Assembly (NCBI GenBank): GCA_009741485.1
Contig: CM019214.1
Coordinates: 6,912,991-6,976,990, forward strand
Direction of reading: 5' to 3'
Length of the DNA stretch: 64,000 nucleotides
Origin: Malurus cyaneus samueli
Taxonomy: Eukaryota; Chordata; Aves; Passeriformes; Maluridae
Below, in pieces: positions 10,251-21,600 of this stretch (within the stretch, counting starts at the first letter, position 1; each line of letters begins with the position of its first letter). The notes beneath the pieces were generated by a model. The model searched no databases. It was given only the letters and a program-made list of their open reading frames with translations, and was not told the origin of the DNA. Position numbers and translations under genes: made by a program.

Positions 10251-13011
10251 TCTTTCATACTTAAATAAATCTAGTTGAAGCACTTACAGGCAAATTCCAA
10301 TTGCCTTTCATACAAAAACAGATTGTGCAAGCTAATGCTGCTGATTGTCTTTTAAATTCTGAATCCTGTGCACTGGGAGTTCATGAATTTCAGAAACATA
10401 TAATGCAATAATCAGACACCTCACCACTACTTAGTAAGAGACAGACGATATTTTATGTCTTATTTTTATTGTCACTTAATGTTGCCAGTAGTGAAAAATG
10501 GAAGACATTTTTGTCTTATTACTAAAGAAATTATTCTCATCACTGGAATGTATGAAAATAATTCTGGCATTGTCCAGACAGAGCCAATCACAGATATTGC
10601 TGAGACTTTGAGATTGCCATGAATTTGGGGAACAGCTGTTTTAGCAATCTACCTTCCTCACTATCGGTCATCATCCAAACCAAATCCTGATGAAATTTTG
10701 CGTCTCTGTCAACATGCATTTACATTAATGTAAATTTACAAATTCAAATCTACCCAATAGTAAGAAGGGCGGAAAGAAAAAAGGAAACAAAGCCCCTCAC
10801 AAAACAAATCTTTGTTCCTTGTTTCAAAGCAGAAAAGGATTTTTTATGCATGGTGTTATGTGTTTCGTTCTTAGGTTTGGGTTGGTATAAAGAATTCATC
10901 CAGTAAAACTAAAGAATATTCATCTGACAAAAATCACTCTTCCATAAAGTCTTAATATTAATATTTTATACTGATTGAAAACTTCATATATTCTATATTT
11001 CAAATGAAACTACAAAACTCTGTCTACACACTAGGGAAATTTGAAGTTTCACTCAGAAAATACTATAAAAATTTCAGTGCTGAATATGGCAAACAAAAAA
11101 AAAAAAACCCGTTCTTGCGTCATTTCATATTGGAAATTACATGCCTGTATCTTTTATCTTGTACAGAGAGAAAATATCCTAACAAATATTTGCTAGAAAT
11201 GTTTCCTTCATTTCTGATAAATTGCACAGAGACAATATCCAGTATAGGATATTGTTCAAAAGTTTTCCACTCTATAAACACCCGCTATGAAATAAAGCAT
11301 AGAGCCTTCGAAAAATGTCATATCTCTAAAATTAAAAAATGCGCTTAAAATTGCAGATTATTAGAATGTGAGGAAACAGTAAAATTTAAATGACATTTAA
11401 GACAAGGGGAAAAGCATCCACAAGAGTTGTTGTAGAAAGTTGGCTCTGATCCACAACAGGGAGAAAACTGTGCAGTAATCCTGAGTGAATGAGAGGCACA
11501 AATTACCCGTGGTTGATCCTTAATCCATCCTCATGCCCAGCCTTGCTATGTGTTACCAAGGATCCATATCTTTGTGACCTCATCTTCCCTTGGCCTCCTG
11601 GCAGACTGTGTTGCGAAAAATTGATATAAATTATAGTGAATGACTGTTTAAAGACAGCCAAATAATATGGGATATCTCATTTCTTCCATGCTATCGTGGC
11701 CTTTGAAACAGGGAACAGTGTAACTCAAATTGCATCTCTGCTGGGGCAGGAATCAAGCAGATTGTGCAGTATGCAGAATAAAACAGCATCCTAAGAAAGG
11801 TGGATTCAGGAGATTGCTGTCAGACTCTCACTTTTGGATTGAGAATATTGGCAGGTGTGAATATTGCCAATTCTCAAAGTAAATAGAGTAGCTCGTAACA
11901 GAACTATTGTTTCAGACTCTCAACATATTTTCTCTGAAATCAGAACAAATATATTTTTGCACAAAGAAACAGAAAGCAGAGACAACCCTTGTCCTTGCAC
12001 TGCCTCTGTTTTTTTCCTCCATATGTCACCAGAAATATGCCTGGGTTTAGGGGAGCAATTTTCCTTTTCCCCCCTAGTAATTAAATCAGAAACTACACTA
12101 TAAAATTGTGCTTTTATAACCTTTAGCCATTCCTTGCTCTTCCTTATTCTGGTCAGGTCTTTGAATATGAATGAGGTGTTTAAATGAGAATGGAGCCCTG
12201 TTGCAGCTTAAAATCTGAAGCTGGTGCTTGGATCACATACTTATAAAGCTTTTCTCTCTGTTCCTGCTACATCGGGATTTTTTTAAAGAAACTTTCTAAC
12301 AAAGCTGAATGTTCCACATCACTAGCAGCAACCTCCTGCAGTGTGGTTGCACCCAGGGAGTGAAAAACCAGAAAAAGATCTCTCTGAAAAATGAATTAAT
12401 TTGATGAGTGGGATAAAGATGACACCTAGCCTCTAAACCTGACTGTAGGTAAAAGCTCTTTACCCAAAACCAAATACACAATAATAGAATTTTCCACTCC
12501 ATTTGATGCTCAGTCATTTTGCCTGAACTCACTAAGCTCCTGCTCAATGAATGCTCATAATTATAAAGCTTTGTGTCTCTGCTGTGCACATCACATGGAA
12601 GACCTGCTGCAGGTTCTCATGTCAGTGGAAAGATTAATTGAATTTATAAACTCCACAAAATAGTTTCAGAGATATCAGAAGATGAGAAAAACAAAATTGC
12701 CAAAACTTGACTTCCCAATTCCTATCTGTGTATATCTTGTATTTTCAGACTACTTTAACATCTTTTTCTTTCCCTTTCTATGTTCTGGTAGTCCACTTTT
12801 GCTAAGTGACTTTTCATAAAAATGACCAAATATAAAGGCATTTTTTTGTATAAAAGAGCTATTTCTTGTTAACCAAATTTGTATAATACTTCATTAACTC
12901 CCTAGAAATATGTTTTCCACAACATTTTTAAAAGCTGTTGGAAAATAGGCTTTTTCCAGAAAAAAAAAATAAATAAAGAGAAAGCCTTGCTTTCTTACCT
13001 TTTGCTGCTAA

Positions 13012-13078
13012 NTGTTTGAAGAACACAAATTAATATAGATGACGGTAAGTAAGTGATTGGAGTGCCGCCATCCCATTG
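13012..13078. other. Single N plus 66 bp absent from copy B
   Basis: Copy A reads TTTGCTGCTAA, one N, then 66 bp before a poly-A run. Copy B (23159-23185) goes straight from TTGCTGCTAA into the A run. The N marks an unresolved join in the clean copy, so these 66 bp may be misplaced contig-end sequence or a real indel allele. Confidence 0.7.
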
Positions 13079-13860
13079 AAAAAAAAAAAATATAAAAGGA
13101 AAAATGCAAGCCCACTTTCTTCTTCATGAAAATAACTTTTCACCCTTTTTAAAATTTAAAAATGTCCGTCTGAGGCTGTGGAAGGAAGCAACTACATGCT
13201 AAGTAACACTAGGATTTAAAATAACAAAATAAGGATGAAGAATGACTTATCTTCTGGATTATTAATTAAATCGAATAATGGTCTAATAGCAACTGAGCTT
13301 CTCATCATGGAACTGAAACCAAAATTTCTGGAGTCCTAACTTATTCCTGATTCAGTCAGCTGCTGATTTCAAACCCCTGAAGTTTCATTTTGAATTCCAA
13401 TCAGCTGCCTGTTACATTTACCCGATCCAATAGGAGCAGTGACAGTATTGCAATAACTCTGGTGGGTTACAGGTGGATATAATACAAGGGTCTGAAGGAA
13501 AAGGAGAATAATCAGACCAACTAAGGCTATGTTTAGTCTAGAGAAGCTGACAAAAACGGTGAATTATAAAATGTGCCCTTTGACATATCTGGTCTACATA
13601 AGAATGAGACCTCCATACTTTGAAATTCTTGCTTCCATATACAGAGGAACAATTATTTTCTCATACATGGCCTTGTTGAAGTTGCATCACTCTTTAGATG
13701 TCCATTTTAGAAGATTGGAAAATTGAAGCCCTGGAGCACAGCCTGATATAGTTTATGATATTAAGACTTGAAATTGTAGACCATATTAGTCCTTCAACTG
13801 ATACCAGTTATATTAAGAATTCTTCTATTCTATTATTCTTCTTATTTCATATTCCTTCTG

Positions 13861-13976
13861 GGGGGAAAAAAAACCAAAAAAAAACCCAAACTATGAAAAC
13901 AACAATCAACCAAAACCAAAACCAAACAAAAAAATAAAAAAAAACAACCCCTCCAAAACCAAGAAAAACCAAACAG
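13861..13976 (+). repeat. A/C-rich low-complexity tract
   Basis: Imperfect AAAACC and CCAAAACCAAA units preceded by a G run. This is ordinary low-complexity DNA. The 60-codon frame at 13755-13937 runs into it and should not be read as a protein. Confidence 0.8.
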
Positions 13977-14337
13977 GAGAAGTAGAAGTTCAGCCTCATT
14001 TTCCTGACAAATTTCTGGATGAAATGGGAGAATTGAGTTCTTGTTTTATCTCATGTAGCCAGCACAGTCAGTGGAGTCTAGGGATCTATTTATCTCCTTC
14101 TAAAGCAGATACCCGCTCTGGGAGAGCTGAATAGCCTCTGTCTCTATTGAATGTATTGACTACATGGCTATTGACTCCAACAGGAGCTGACATTCCTGGC
14201 CCCGTGTCATCATTAATGTTGTAGATACCTAAATTTAGCAGGGTGATGGCTGCCCAAACACAGGTTCCTGATACCATCACAGTATTATCCTGCTCACATG
14301 CTTCTGGATAAACAGCTGTCAGACACAGCACAATAAC

Positions 14338-14910
14338 TGATGCCTGATGATTTTTGCCTTTCCTTTCATGTACCCTTTTTATACTTTTATATCCTTTTAT
14401 ACATTTTCTGTACCCTTTATGTATCCCTTGTACCCCTTAGCCCACATGTTTGTAAATTCCTGTAGCCTGATATTCCAGCTTAGTTTAGGAGTTCTGCTGG
14501 GCAGAGACCAAACATCCTGAGGAAGGGCTCAGTGTGCCCTGTGCTATCTTAAACCTGAGCTCAGCCTTGGGTGAAGCCTTCTGTCCAGAACATCTTGTGT
14601 AAACTGGGCTCTGGCCTCATCTGGGGGGATTCATTAGAATAGGGGGACATTACTGCATTTGTGAAGTTTCTTATTGGGGAATCCTAGATAGATATGCTAA
14701 TTCCTGAAACCTATAAAACTTGTATCTTATTGGGGAATCCTAGATAGATATGCTAATTCCTGAAACCTATAAAACTTGTACCCGTGCTGTACACGGGTGT
14801 GCATTCTGCCATCAAGTTGTGCACCTGGGATCCCAAATACTGAAGTAAAACCCTTTTTATCCCCTTAACAATGTCTGCGTCTTTATTAAAAACTGGCCTT
14901 TCAAGGCAAC
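14338..14910 (+). mobile_element. ERV1-like LTR (family 1, copy c)
   Basis: Near-complete LTR starting TGATGCCTGATG and ending TTTCAAGGCAAC, of the same family as 39141-39681. It contains two tandem 56-bp blocks each with TATAAAA, a GTGCTGTACACGGGTGTGC region and an ATTAAA-type polyadenylation signal near the 3' end. Flanks do not match: the left flank is unrelated DNA and the right flank is a CR1-containing segment that is uninterrupted elsewhere (34655-35105). It is therefore not a simple insertion with an intact target duplication. No internal retroviral genes are present. Confidence 0.88.
14670..14780 (+). promoter_or_regulatory. Two tandem 56-bp TATA-bearing LTR blocks
   Basis: CTTATTGGGGAATCCTAGAT opens two exact-looking repeats with period 56, each ending in CCTATAAAACTTGTA. 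TATAAAA lies at 14712-14718 and 14768-14774. The same pair is present in the LTR at 39141-39681 (minus-strand TATA boxes at 39278-39284 and 39334-39340) and, degraded, at 4193-4699. The core promoter was duplicated before these copies spread. Which TATA is used is unknown. Confidence 0.8.
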
Positions 14911-15352
14911 GATCCCAACAGGAAAACCAATTTTTGACTCACCTCCACTCAGCTGCCCATTTGCTGAGTTCTTATTTGACCAATTTAGCTCTAAGGTTAC
15001 TCTGGGGGACCATGTCAAAGGCTTTGATGAAGTCAAGGTACACAACATCCACTGCTTTGTCCTTGGTCACAGATTTAGGCATCTCAGCTGGGAGGATGAC
15101 CACACTGGTAGTTATGATTTTTTCCTTAATGTAATCTTAATGTAGACAAAAAGAATAAACCATCTTCATTGTATTCCTGAAGTGTTTACATGAATTTTTG
15201 GAGAACTATGCATATTTGTAAGGAACAATCTCTGGAAAAGTAGCAAAAGCAGTGATAACACTAAAAGAAGTGATGTGATTTCAATTAGGTTTCTTTATAC
15301 ATGCATTATTTAGCCTTTAGACTTGTTTCATTTATGCATATATATATATATT
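14911..15352 (-). mobile_element. CR1 RT fragment plus flank, inverted copy of 34655-35105
   Basis: Read on the minus strand, the part near 14911-15085 encodes a CR1-type reverse-transcriptase piece with YLDFIKAFD followed by VPQ, interrupted by stop codons. The rest, to the TA repeat near 15352, is non-CR1 flank. Both parts match 34655-35105 in opposite orientation with only scattered differences. Because flank and LINE are shared together, this is a segmental duplication rather than two independent CR1 insertions. Its 14911 edge coincides with the LTR end. Confidence 0.85.
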
Positions 15353-18300
15353 TTCCTTGGTGTGCAGCTCGAATCTTCCAAATTCAGCAGGATAGGAACA
15401 CAGACAGATGTAATAGTGGCAGTCTCCAGCACTGGTGACATTTTTGCCATCTCCTCCAGTTTTATGGCCCAGCGGTGTATCTGTGATCATCATGGCAACC
15501 TGTCATGACAACTCTTCAACACAAACTTTCCTTCTGAAATTAAACTCCCAAACAGTAATCATAAAGAATATTTCAAATCCTGGGTCCAAAAATATGACAA
15601 TGTTCAAGGTTGTGTTCTGTTGCTGTTTTTTTTTCCTCTGTATCTCTGTTTTCTGTATTACTTATTGCAATAGTTTGGAGCCATGTCTGTCACAAAAACT
15701 GCTGTATCATATACAAACACAGTGGAAAAGAGCCATCTCAGAAAGAACAAATGAAAAACCGTTTAGAAAAGGTGCTGTTACTTTCCAAGGAATATAATGC
15801 CTTCGGCAGAAAGTGCTTTTTGATATTTAACACCGACTGCTCAATTTAAGTAGGTCAGCTTCTGTGTATACAAGATTTTTCTCCTAATTCCTGTGCATAT
15901 ACTAACAGCTTAAAGATGGTAAGACTCTCTGTGTTTTCAGTGTATATTGTTGTGCATTTTAGTGATAAAATTCATGAAACCATGTTGCTGGTGGGCTTGG
16001 GAAGAAGCAACTTTGAGTACCAACTGTCTGATTTTGTAGCAGTAGCAGGGAGCTGTATCTTTCAACTACAATTTGTATACAGCACCAGATTTAGCTCATC
16101 ACAGTCATTACAGCTATTCAGGTGTTCAGACTAAATGCCAAACAAAACTTCACAAAACCAAAACAAAACCACTGCCAAACAAACCCAGAACTGAGCAAGT
16201 GCATGATAACCAGTTTTACTGAGCAAGGCTTTACTCAATTATTTGATTGAATTAATGCATTTAGCAGTAAAAAGGATGCTCTCACCTCTCTAAAATGTTT
16301 ATCTGCCTTTTAAGTGTCACTTTACTTTTGAATGCCTGCACATCCTAAGTCCTTATTTGTAGAGATTTACAGCATTAATTCCTTTTTTTAATAATTCTTT
16401 GGAATATATTCAGATTCTTCACTTCAGTTTAGCCAACTTTCCTTTATTTTAGAAGTCTGTCTACGTTCTCTTGACCAGTACAAGGGCAATATTTTTGTAA
16501 CTTCAGTGGTTTCCACTGGTTTACCTCGGCTCAGTATTGATACTGTAGATGAGGAAGGAAATAAGAGAGAAAATGAGATTGGTACAATAAAACCTTAGTA
16601 AAAAATATGTTCATTTTTATTCCAGATTTTAAAAAATTGTAAGATTTATGAAATATGGATTTATATAAGAATCAAAATCATCTATCTGTATCTGAAGGAA
16701 AGATAGAAACAGGAAACCCTCTGGCTCAGTGTTTTCCATCAAGTATGAGTGTCATATTCTACATTGAATGTGTGGGAGTTTAAGCCAAAAGACCAAGTTA
16801 AATGAGAGAAAATCAGCAAAAAAGCTGCAAAGTTATTTTTCTGTAAATATTTTGGAAAGAAAAAAATCTGGACAAGGATGCAAGGCTCAGTGTCATGTCA
16901 GATTTAATTTTAAAGTTTCATCAGAGCCAGGGATTCTAAAATTCATAGTCTTTGTGCCTTCAGTTTTGTTCTGTAATGTACTTATAATATATTACCTCTT
17001 TTCCCATCAATTTTTCTTGATATTTACCATTAGAATAAATACTGTGTTCCTGAGATCCTAAAAGCACAAAGGAGAGATTTGCACTCATCTAGAATGCTCT
17101 TGCCATCTGCTAATCTATTAGAATTTGGACTGATCAGTGGAAATGATTCCAGCAGAGCATTTCAGATTTTATCCTCTTCCTCCTTCATAAAATGAGCTGT
17201 TTACTTTCCCCTTTATATCCCTTGACTTGTTTGATCTGATTAATTTTCATTGGATTCAGAAAATCTAAAGTAAATACTCCAGCAGGAAGGATCAGAGTAA
17301 TCCACTCTTCTTATGAGAAGAGAGAAGTACTTAGAAAAGTGGAAGGAGAATAAAAAGAAAAAAAGAATTCTTACAGAGAGTGTGAAAGGCATTGGACAGA
17401 TGAGTTCTTAGCAGTTAGAAGAGGGAGAAAATTCCCAGAAGGATGTTAGGGGGCAGGAGTGTATTTATTATGGAACAATTCTGGGGTAGCCACCTCATCC
17501 ATCTCTGTGTAGGATGACCAGGAGCCCAAAGCTGAGCTCCCTGGGGCAGCAGCCACTGCTGAGATCACAGGAAGGTGGCACCAAATGTGTCACCTCTCAG
17601 CACAGCTTCCATTGAAAAAGGGACACTGGCAAAAGCAAAGGAAAACCCCAGAATTCAGCTTTTGCTCTAAAACCACGGCTCCTACACTGTCTGCAAACAG
17701 CACTGCCTAAACCAGAACAGCTTTGCAGCCTCTCAGCTCTGAACCAAATTTCCTGGAGAAGGAGTGTGTCCTAGGGAAATGTCATGACACGATTTCTGTT
17801 CTGCTCTTCTTCCCAAGAATTCATTGGGGGCCACTGGACTCACCTCTGGACTCAATGGAACCTTGATCTGGATTTTGAGAGCCATTCTTCAGTTTTTATA
17901 TACCTTGGCCTGGAGGCTGACTTGTGATAGCAATGGCATTATTTCAGATAATTGTCTGAGCCTGCTGCTACTCAAAACATCCAGAAACAGCCACCTGATA
18001 TCTTCCTTCTTTCTTTAGCAGAGAGTATGCCTGGGGACCTTTCAAAGAAAGGGAGTTGAAATTCAAAGTGGGATGAATGTTGTAAAGAATTGGTTTGTTT
18101 AGAGATTCTCTATATGTATTTTATTCTGTGGAAAGGATGTAATTAAACAGAAGACATTTTGCTTGTCCCAATCCTACCTGATGTATTCTGATCTAAGAAT
18201 ATATTATTTTACTATATTTGAGCAGTTTTAACCCCAGACACATACCATCCTGTGTCTTGCTATTTCTTCCATCCCTCTCCAGTGAGATGGGGAGAATAAT

Positions 18301-18420
18301 CAGGGAAAAAAATCCTCATAGATTGAGATAAGAACAGTTTAAAAATTGAAACCAAGAAAATAGCATATACTAATGATAACACTGATGAAAATAATATGAT
18401 AGTGATAATAATAATAAGGA

Positions 18421-18497
18421 ATAAGAATAAGAAAAAAGAAGAAGAAGAAAGAAGAAGAAGAAGAAGAAGAAGAAAGAAGAAAGAAGAAGAAAGAAGA
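18421..18497 (+). repeat. GAA microsatellite (copy A)
   Basis: AAG/GAA trinucleotide tract with several GAAA interruptions. The counterpart in copy B (28376-28440) is purer and of different length, as expected for either real allelic variation or sequencing error in a microsatellite. Confidence 0.9.
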
Positions 18498-18644
18498 TCT
18501 TGAATTCACAGGACATATTGTGATTTCCTATAACTCAAAAGTCGTTTGATATTTGGGAATTTTTGAAAAAAAATCTGGTTTCCCAGGGAACCTTAGGAGG
18601 GCATGGGAAGTTGGATTTTTTCATCTCTCTTTCCAAACATTTTT

Positions 18645-18669
18645 NNNNNNNNNNNNNNNNNNNNNNNNN
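18645..18669. other. Assembly gap, 25 N
   Basis: Exactly 25 unknown bases separate the two copies of the 10-kb block. A fixed round gap length at the junction of a clean and a noisy duplicate suggests a placeholder put in by gap-filling software, not a measured gap. Confidence 0.98.
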
Positions 18670-21600
18670 TTCCTCAAAGCAGTGTAAGATTTATTGGAAT
18701 GCACGACGCAGAGTATGACACTTGAGCCATGAAGAAAAAGTAAGCGAAGTGGGTGGTCGTGGCCACGCTCGTCTAAAAACATACACGGGTGCCATGCATA
18801 AAGCACATTTGACTTAAAATGCAGAGCCTCTGGATGCTGCTCAATGTGCCAAGGGGATAAGCTCGAATATAAAAGGGACTTCCCCTATATCTGATTCCTC
18901 TTATCTTCACTTTTTCCTTTTTTTGCTTTTGTGATCAAGGCACAGATTGGGGGTAAGAGAAACTTGCTACCCTGAGACGTGCTCTACTCCCTACCTCTCA
19001 TCAATTATTTGCTCTTCCATGCTCCTGGTGCGGGAATGTCCACTCAAACAAGGAGCAAACTAGGCCAAACTGTCAGGCGGGCAGTCCTGGGGGACCGTGG
19101 GGAGGGTTTGGAGCTCCAGGGGGGCTGGGCAGGGCCAGGGACTGGGGAATGCCCCTGACGGAATGCCCAACAAAAAACTCACCAAGAGGCAATTGCATTC
19201 ACCTGTGCTTTTTCCGATCATAAAACTACCTACACCCAAACAAGTGCTTCAGCTATCACTCTAGGGATATGTAGCGAGTCTTTCCGTCCGCCGCACAGCC
19301 GCTAAGCAATAATGAGAGAAAAAAATTCAAGAAATTGAAACCAACTTCCGGCGAGACAAGCGCTACCCTATCACATCCAAGACCTCCAACTTCTTTCTCA
19401 CTTCTCCCTCATCCTGCTATCAATAAATCTTGAGTCCCTTACATGTTGTAAAGCCTTATAACGGTTTTAACATTTGAGTGGAATTACTCTCCTTCACCCA
19501 CATAATGCTATCTTAAATCCAAAGTCATGCTGAATTTATGGTGTTTGATAGAAAAAGAGTTTGGCTTTATCTTGGCACAAGCTTTGTGCCACAGTGCATG
19601 GAAGAGTGCTGTTAAATAAATTACATTTTAGCTCCAACAAGTACTTTCCTTCCTAACAGCAAGTGCTTCCATATAGTAGCAAGGTTGGATATTCAAGCAT
19701 TTCTGAGAACTGCATCTCTATATGTCAGTTTCTATTATATATAGTTAAAATGCAAAATTAGCTGTTCACGTTTGAAGATCCCTGGCCCATTTTAGAACGA
19801 GCTATACGCAGAATTCTATTTATCATGACCCAGTTGAAAATGTCCTGCTAGACACATCAAATCAAAAGGCTCTGAGCTCATAACAAGCTCACCGATCACA
19901 GTAAGTATGACTTCCTTCATGAGAAATAGCTTCTCCAAAGTTGCCATTTTTTTTCTTCTCGCTATCATATAAAGATAAACTCTAAAGAACTGGCTAGCCA
20001 CCTTTCTCACTGTTTCTTGGGTTGGAAATTGGAGTGCAAACCTTTTCAACATTCATAGCTTGAAACTAACCTATTAATATGAACCAATTTGCTGCACCAT
20101 ATTAGAAGATTGAGAGGCGTAACGGAAGAACTGATAGGCAGAACTCAAAGATTCTCGTCTCATTAATTTTAGTATGCTTTAAAGCCTCTGAGAAGATCTG
20201 AAGAGAGCAAGAAAGTGATTTATGCAACGACAAAAAAGTCGCAAGAAATGTATGGCTTCTAATAGTTGTGATTTTGGTTTGATTTGTTGGTTGGTTGATT
20301 GGTTGTGTCTCCTCTTGTTTTGTTAATGTTTATTATTCGTTTCAATTCGATCTCAAATCTGGATATTGTAATTTTTATTTTGTGAAGGCTCTCACCACTA
20401 CTTTCTAATTTTAGAGATATATCCCTGAAAAAAAAAATGTTCTCATAATTATTACACAGCTACATCTCCTTTTACTGAACCCTTCATCTTCTGAGGAAGT
20501 GAATTGTTCTATATTAACTCTATCCATAACTTAAATAAATCTAGTTGAAGCTACACAAATCCCAATTGTCATACAAAACAGATTGTGCAAGCAATCGCTG
20601 GATTGTCTTTTAAATTCTGAATCCTGTGCACTGGGATTCATGAATTTCAGAACATATAATGCTATCATACAGACACCTCACCAACTAGTAAGAGACAACG
20701 ATATTATAGTCTTATTTTTAGCTCACTTAATGTTGCCAGTAGTAAAAATGGAAGACATTTTGTCTTATTACTAAAAGAAATTATTCTCATCACTGGAATG
20801 TAGAAAATAATCTGGCATTGTCCAGACAGAGCCAATCACAGATATTGCTGAGACTTTGAGATTGCCATGAATTGGAACAGCTGTTTAGCATCTACCTTCC
20901 CTCACTATCGCATCATCAACTCCAAAAAAACCTAGACATGAAAGCTTGCTCGTCAACAATGCATTACATTAAGTAAATTTACAAACTTCAAATCTACCCA
21001 ATAGTAAGAAAAACGGAGAGAAAAAAGAAACAAAGCCCCTCACAAAACAAATCTTTGTTCCTTGTTTCAAAGCAGAAAAGGATTTTTTATGCATGGTGTT
21101 ATGTGTTTCGTTCTTAGGTTTGGGTTGGTATAAAGAATTCATCCAGTAAAACTAAAAATATTCATCTGACAAAACACTCTTCCATAAAGTCTTAATATTA
21201 ATATTTATACTGATTGAAACTTCATATATCTAATTTCAAATGAAAACTACAAAACTCGTCTACACACTAGTGAAATTTGAAGTTTCACTCAGAAAATACT
21301 ATAAAATTCAGTGCTGAATATGCCAACAAAAAAAAAAAAACCCTTCTTGCGTCATTTTCTATATGGAAATTACATGCCTGGTATCTTTTATCTTGTACAA
21401 GAGAAAATATCCTAACAAATATTGCTAGAAATGTTTCCTTCATTTCTGATAAATTGCACAGAGACAATATCCAGTATAGGATATTGTTCAAAGTTCCACT
21501 CTATAAACACCCGCTATGAAATAAAGCATAGACCTTCGAAAAATGTCATATCTCTAAATTAAAAAATGCGCTAAAATTTGCAGATTATTAGAATGTGAGG

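Larger units (their letters stand above)
8584..18590 (+). repeat. 10-kb block, copy A (clean copy)
   Basis: This block recurs in the same order and orientation at 18670-28535. Copy A has normal-looking sequence with intact homopolymers, CR1 and LTR text, and is probably the true locus. It contains one direct-repeat copy (10016-10250), a single-N join (13012), an A/C-rich tract (13861-13976), an LTR (14338-14910), an inverted CR1-containing segment (14911-15352) and a GAA microsatellite (18421-18497). The remainder is AT-rich and shows no supportable gene; the longest frames outside repeats are 114 and 120 codons with no domain. Confidence 0.9.
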
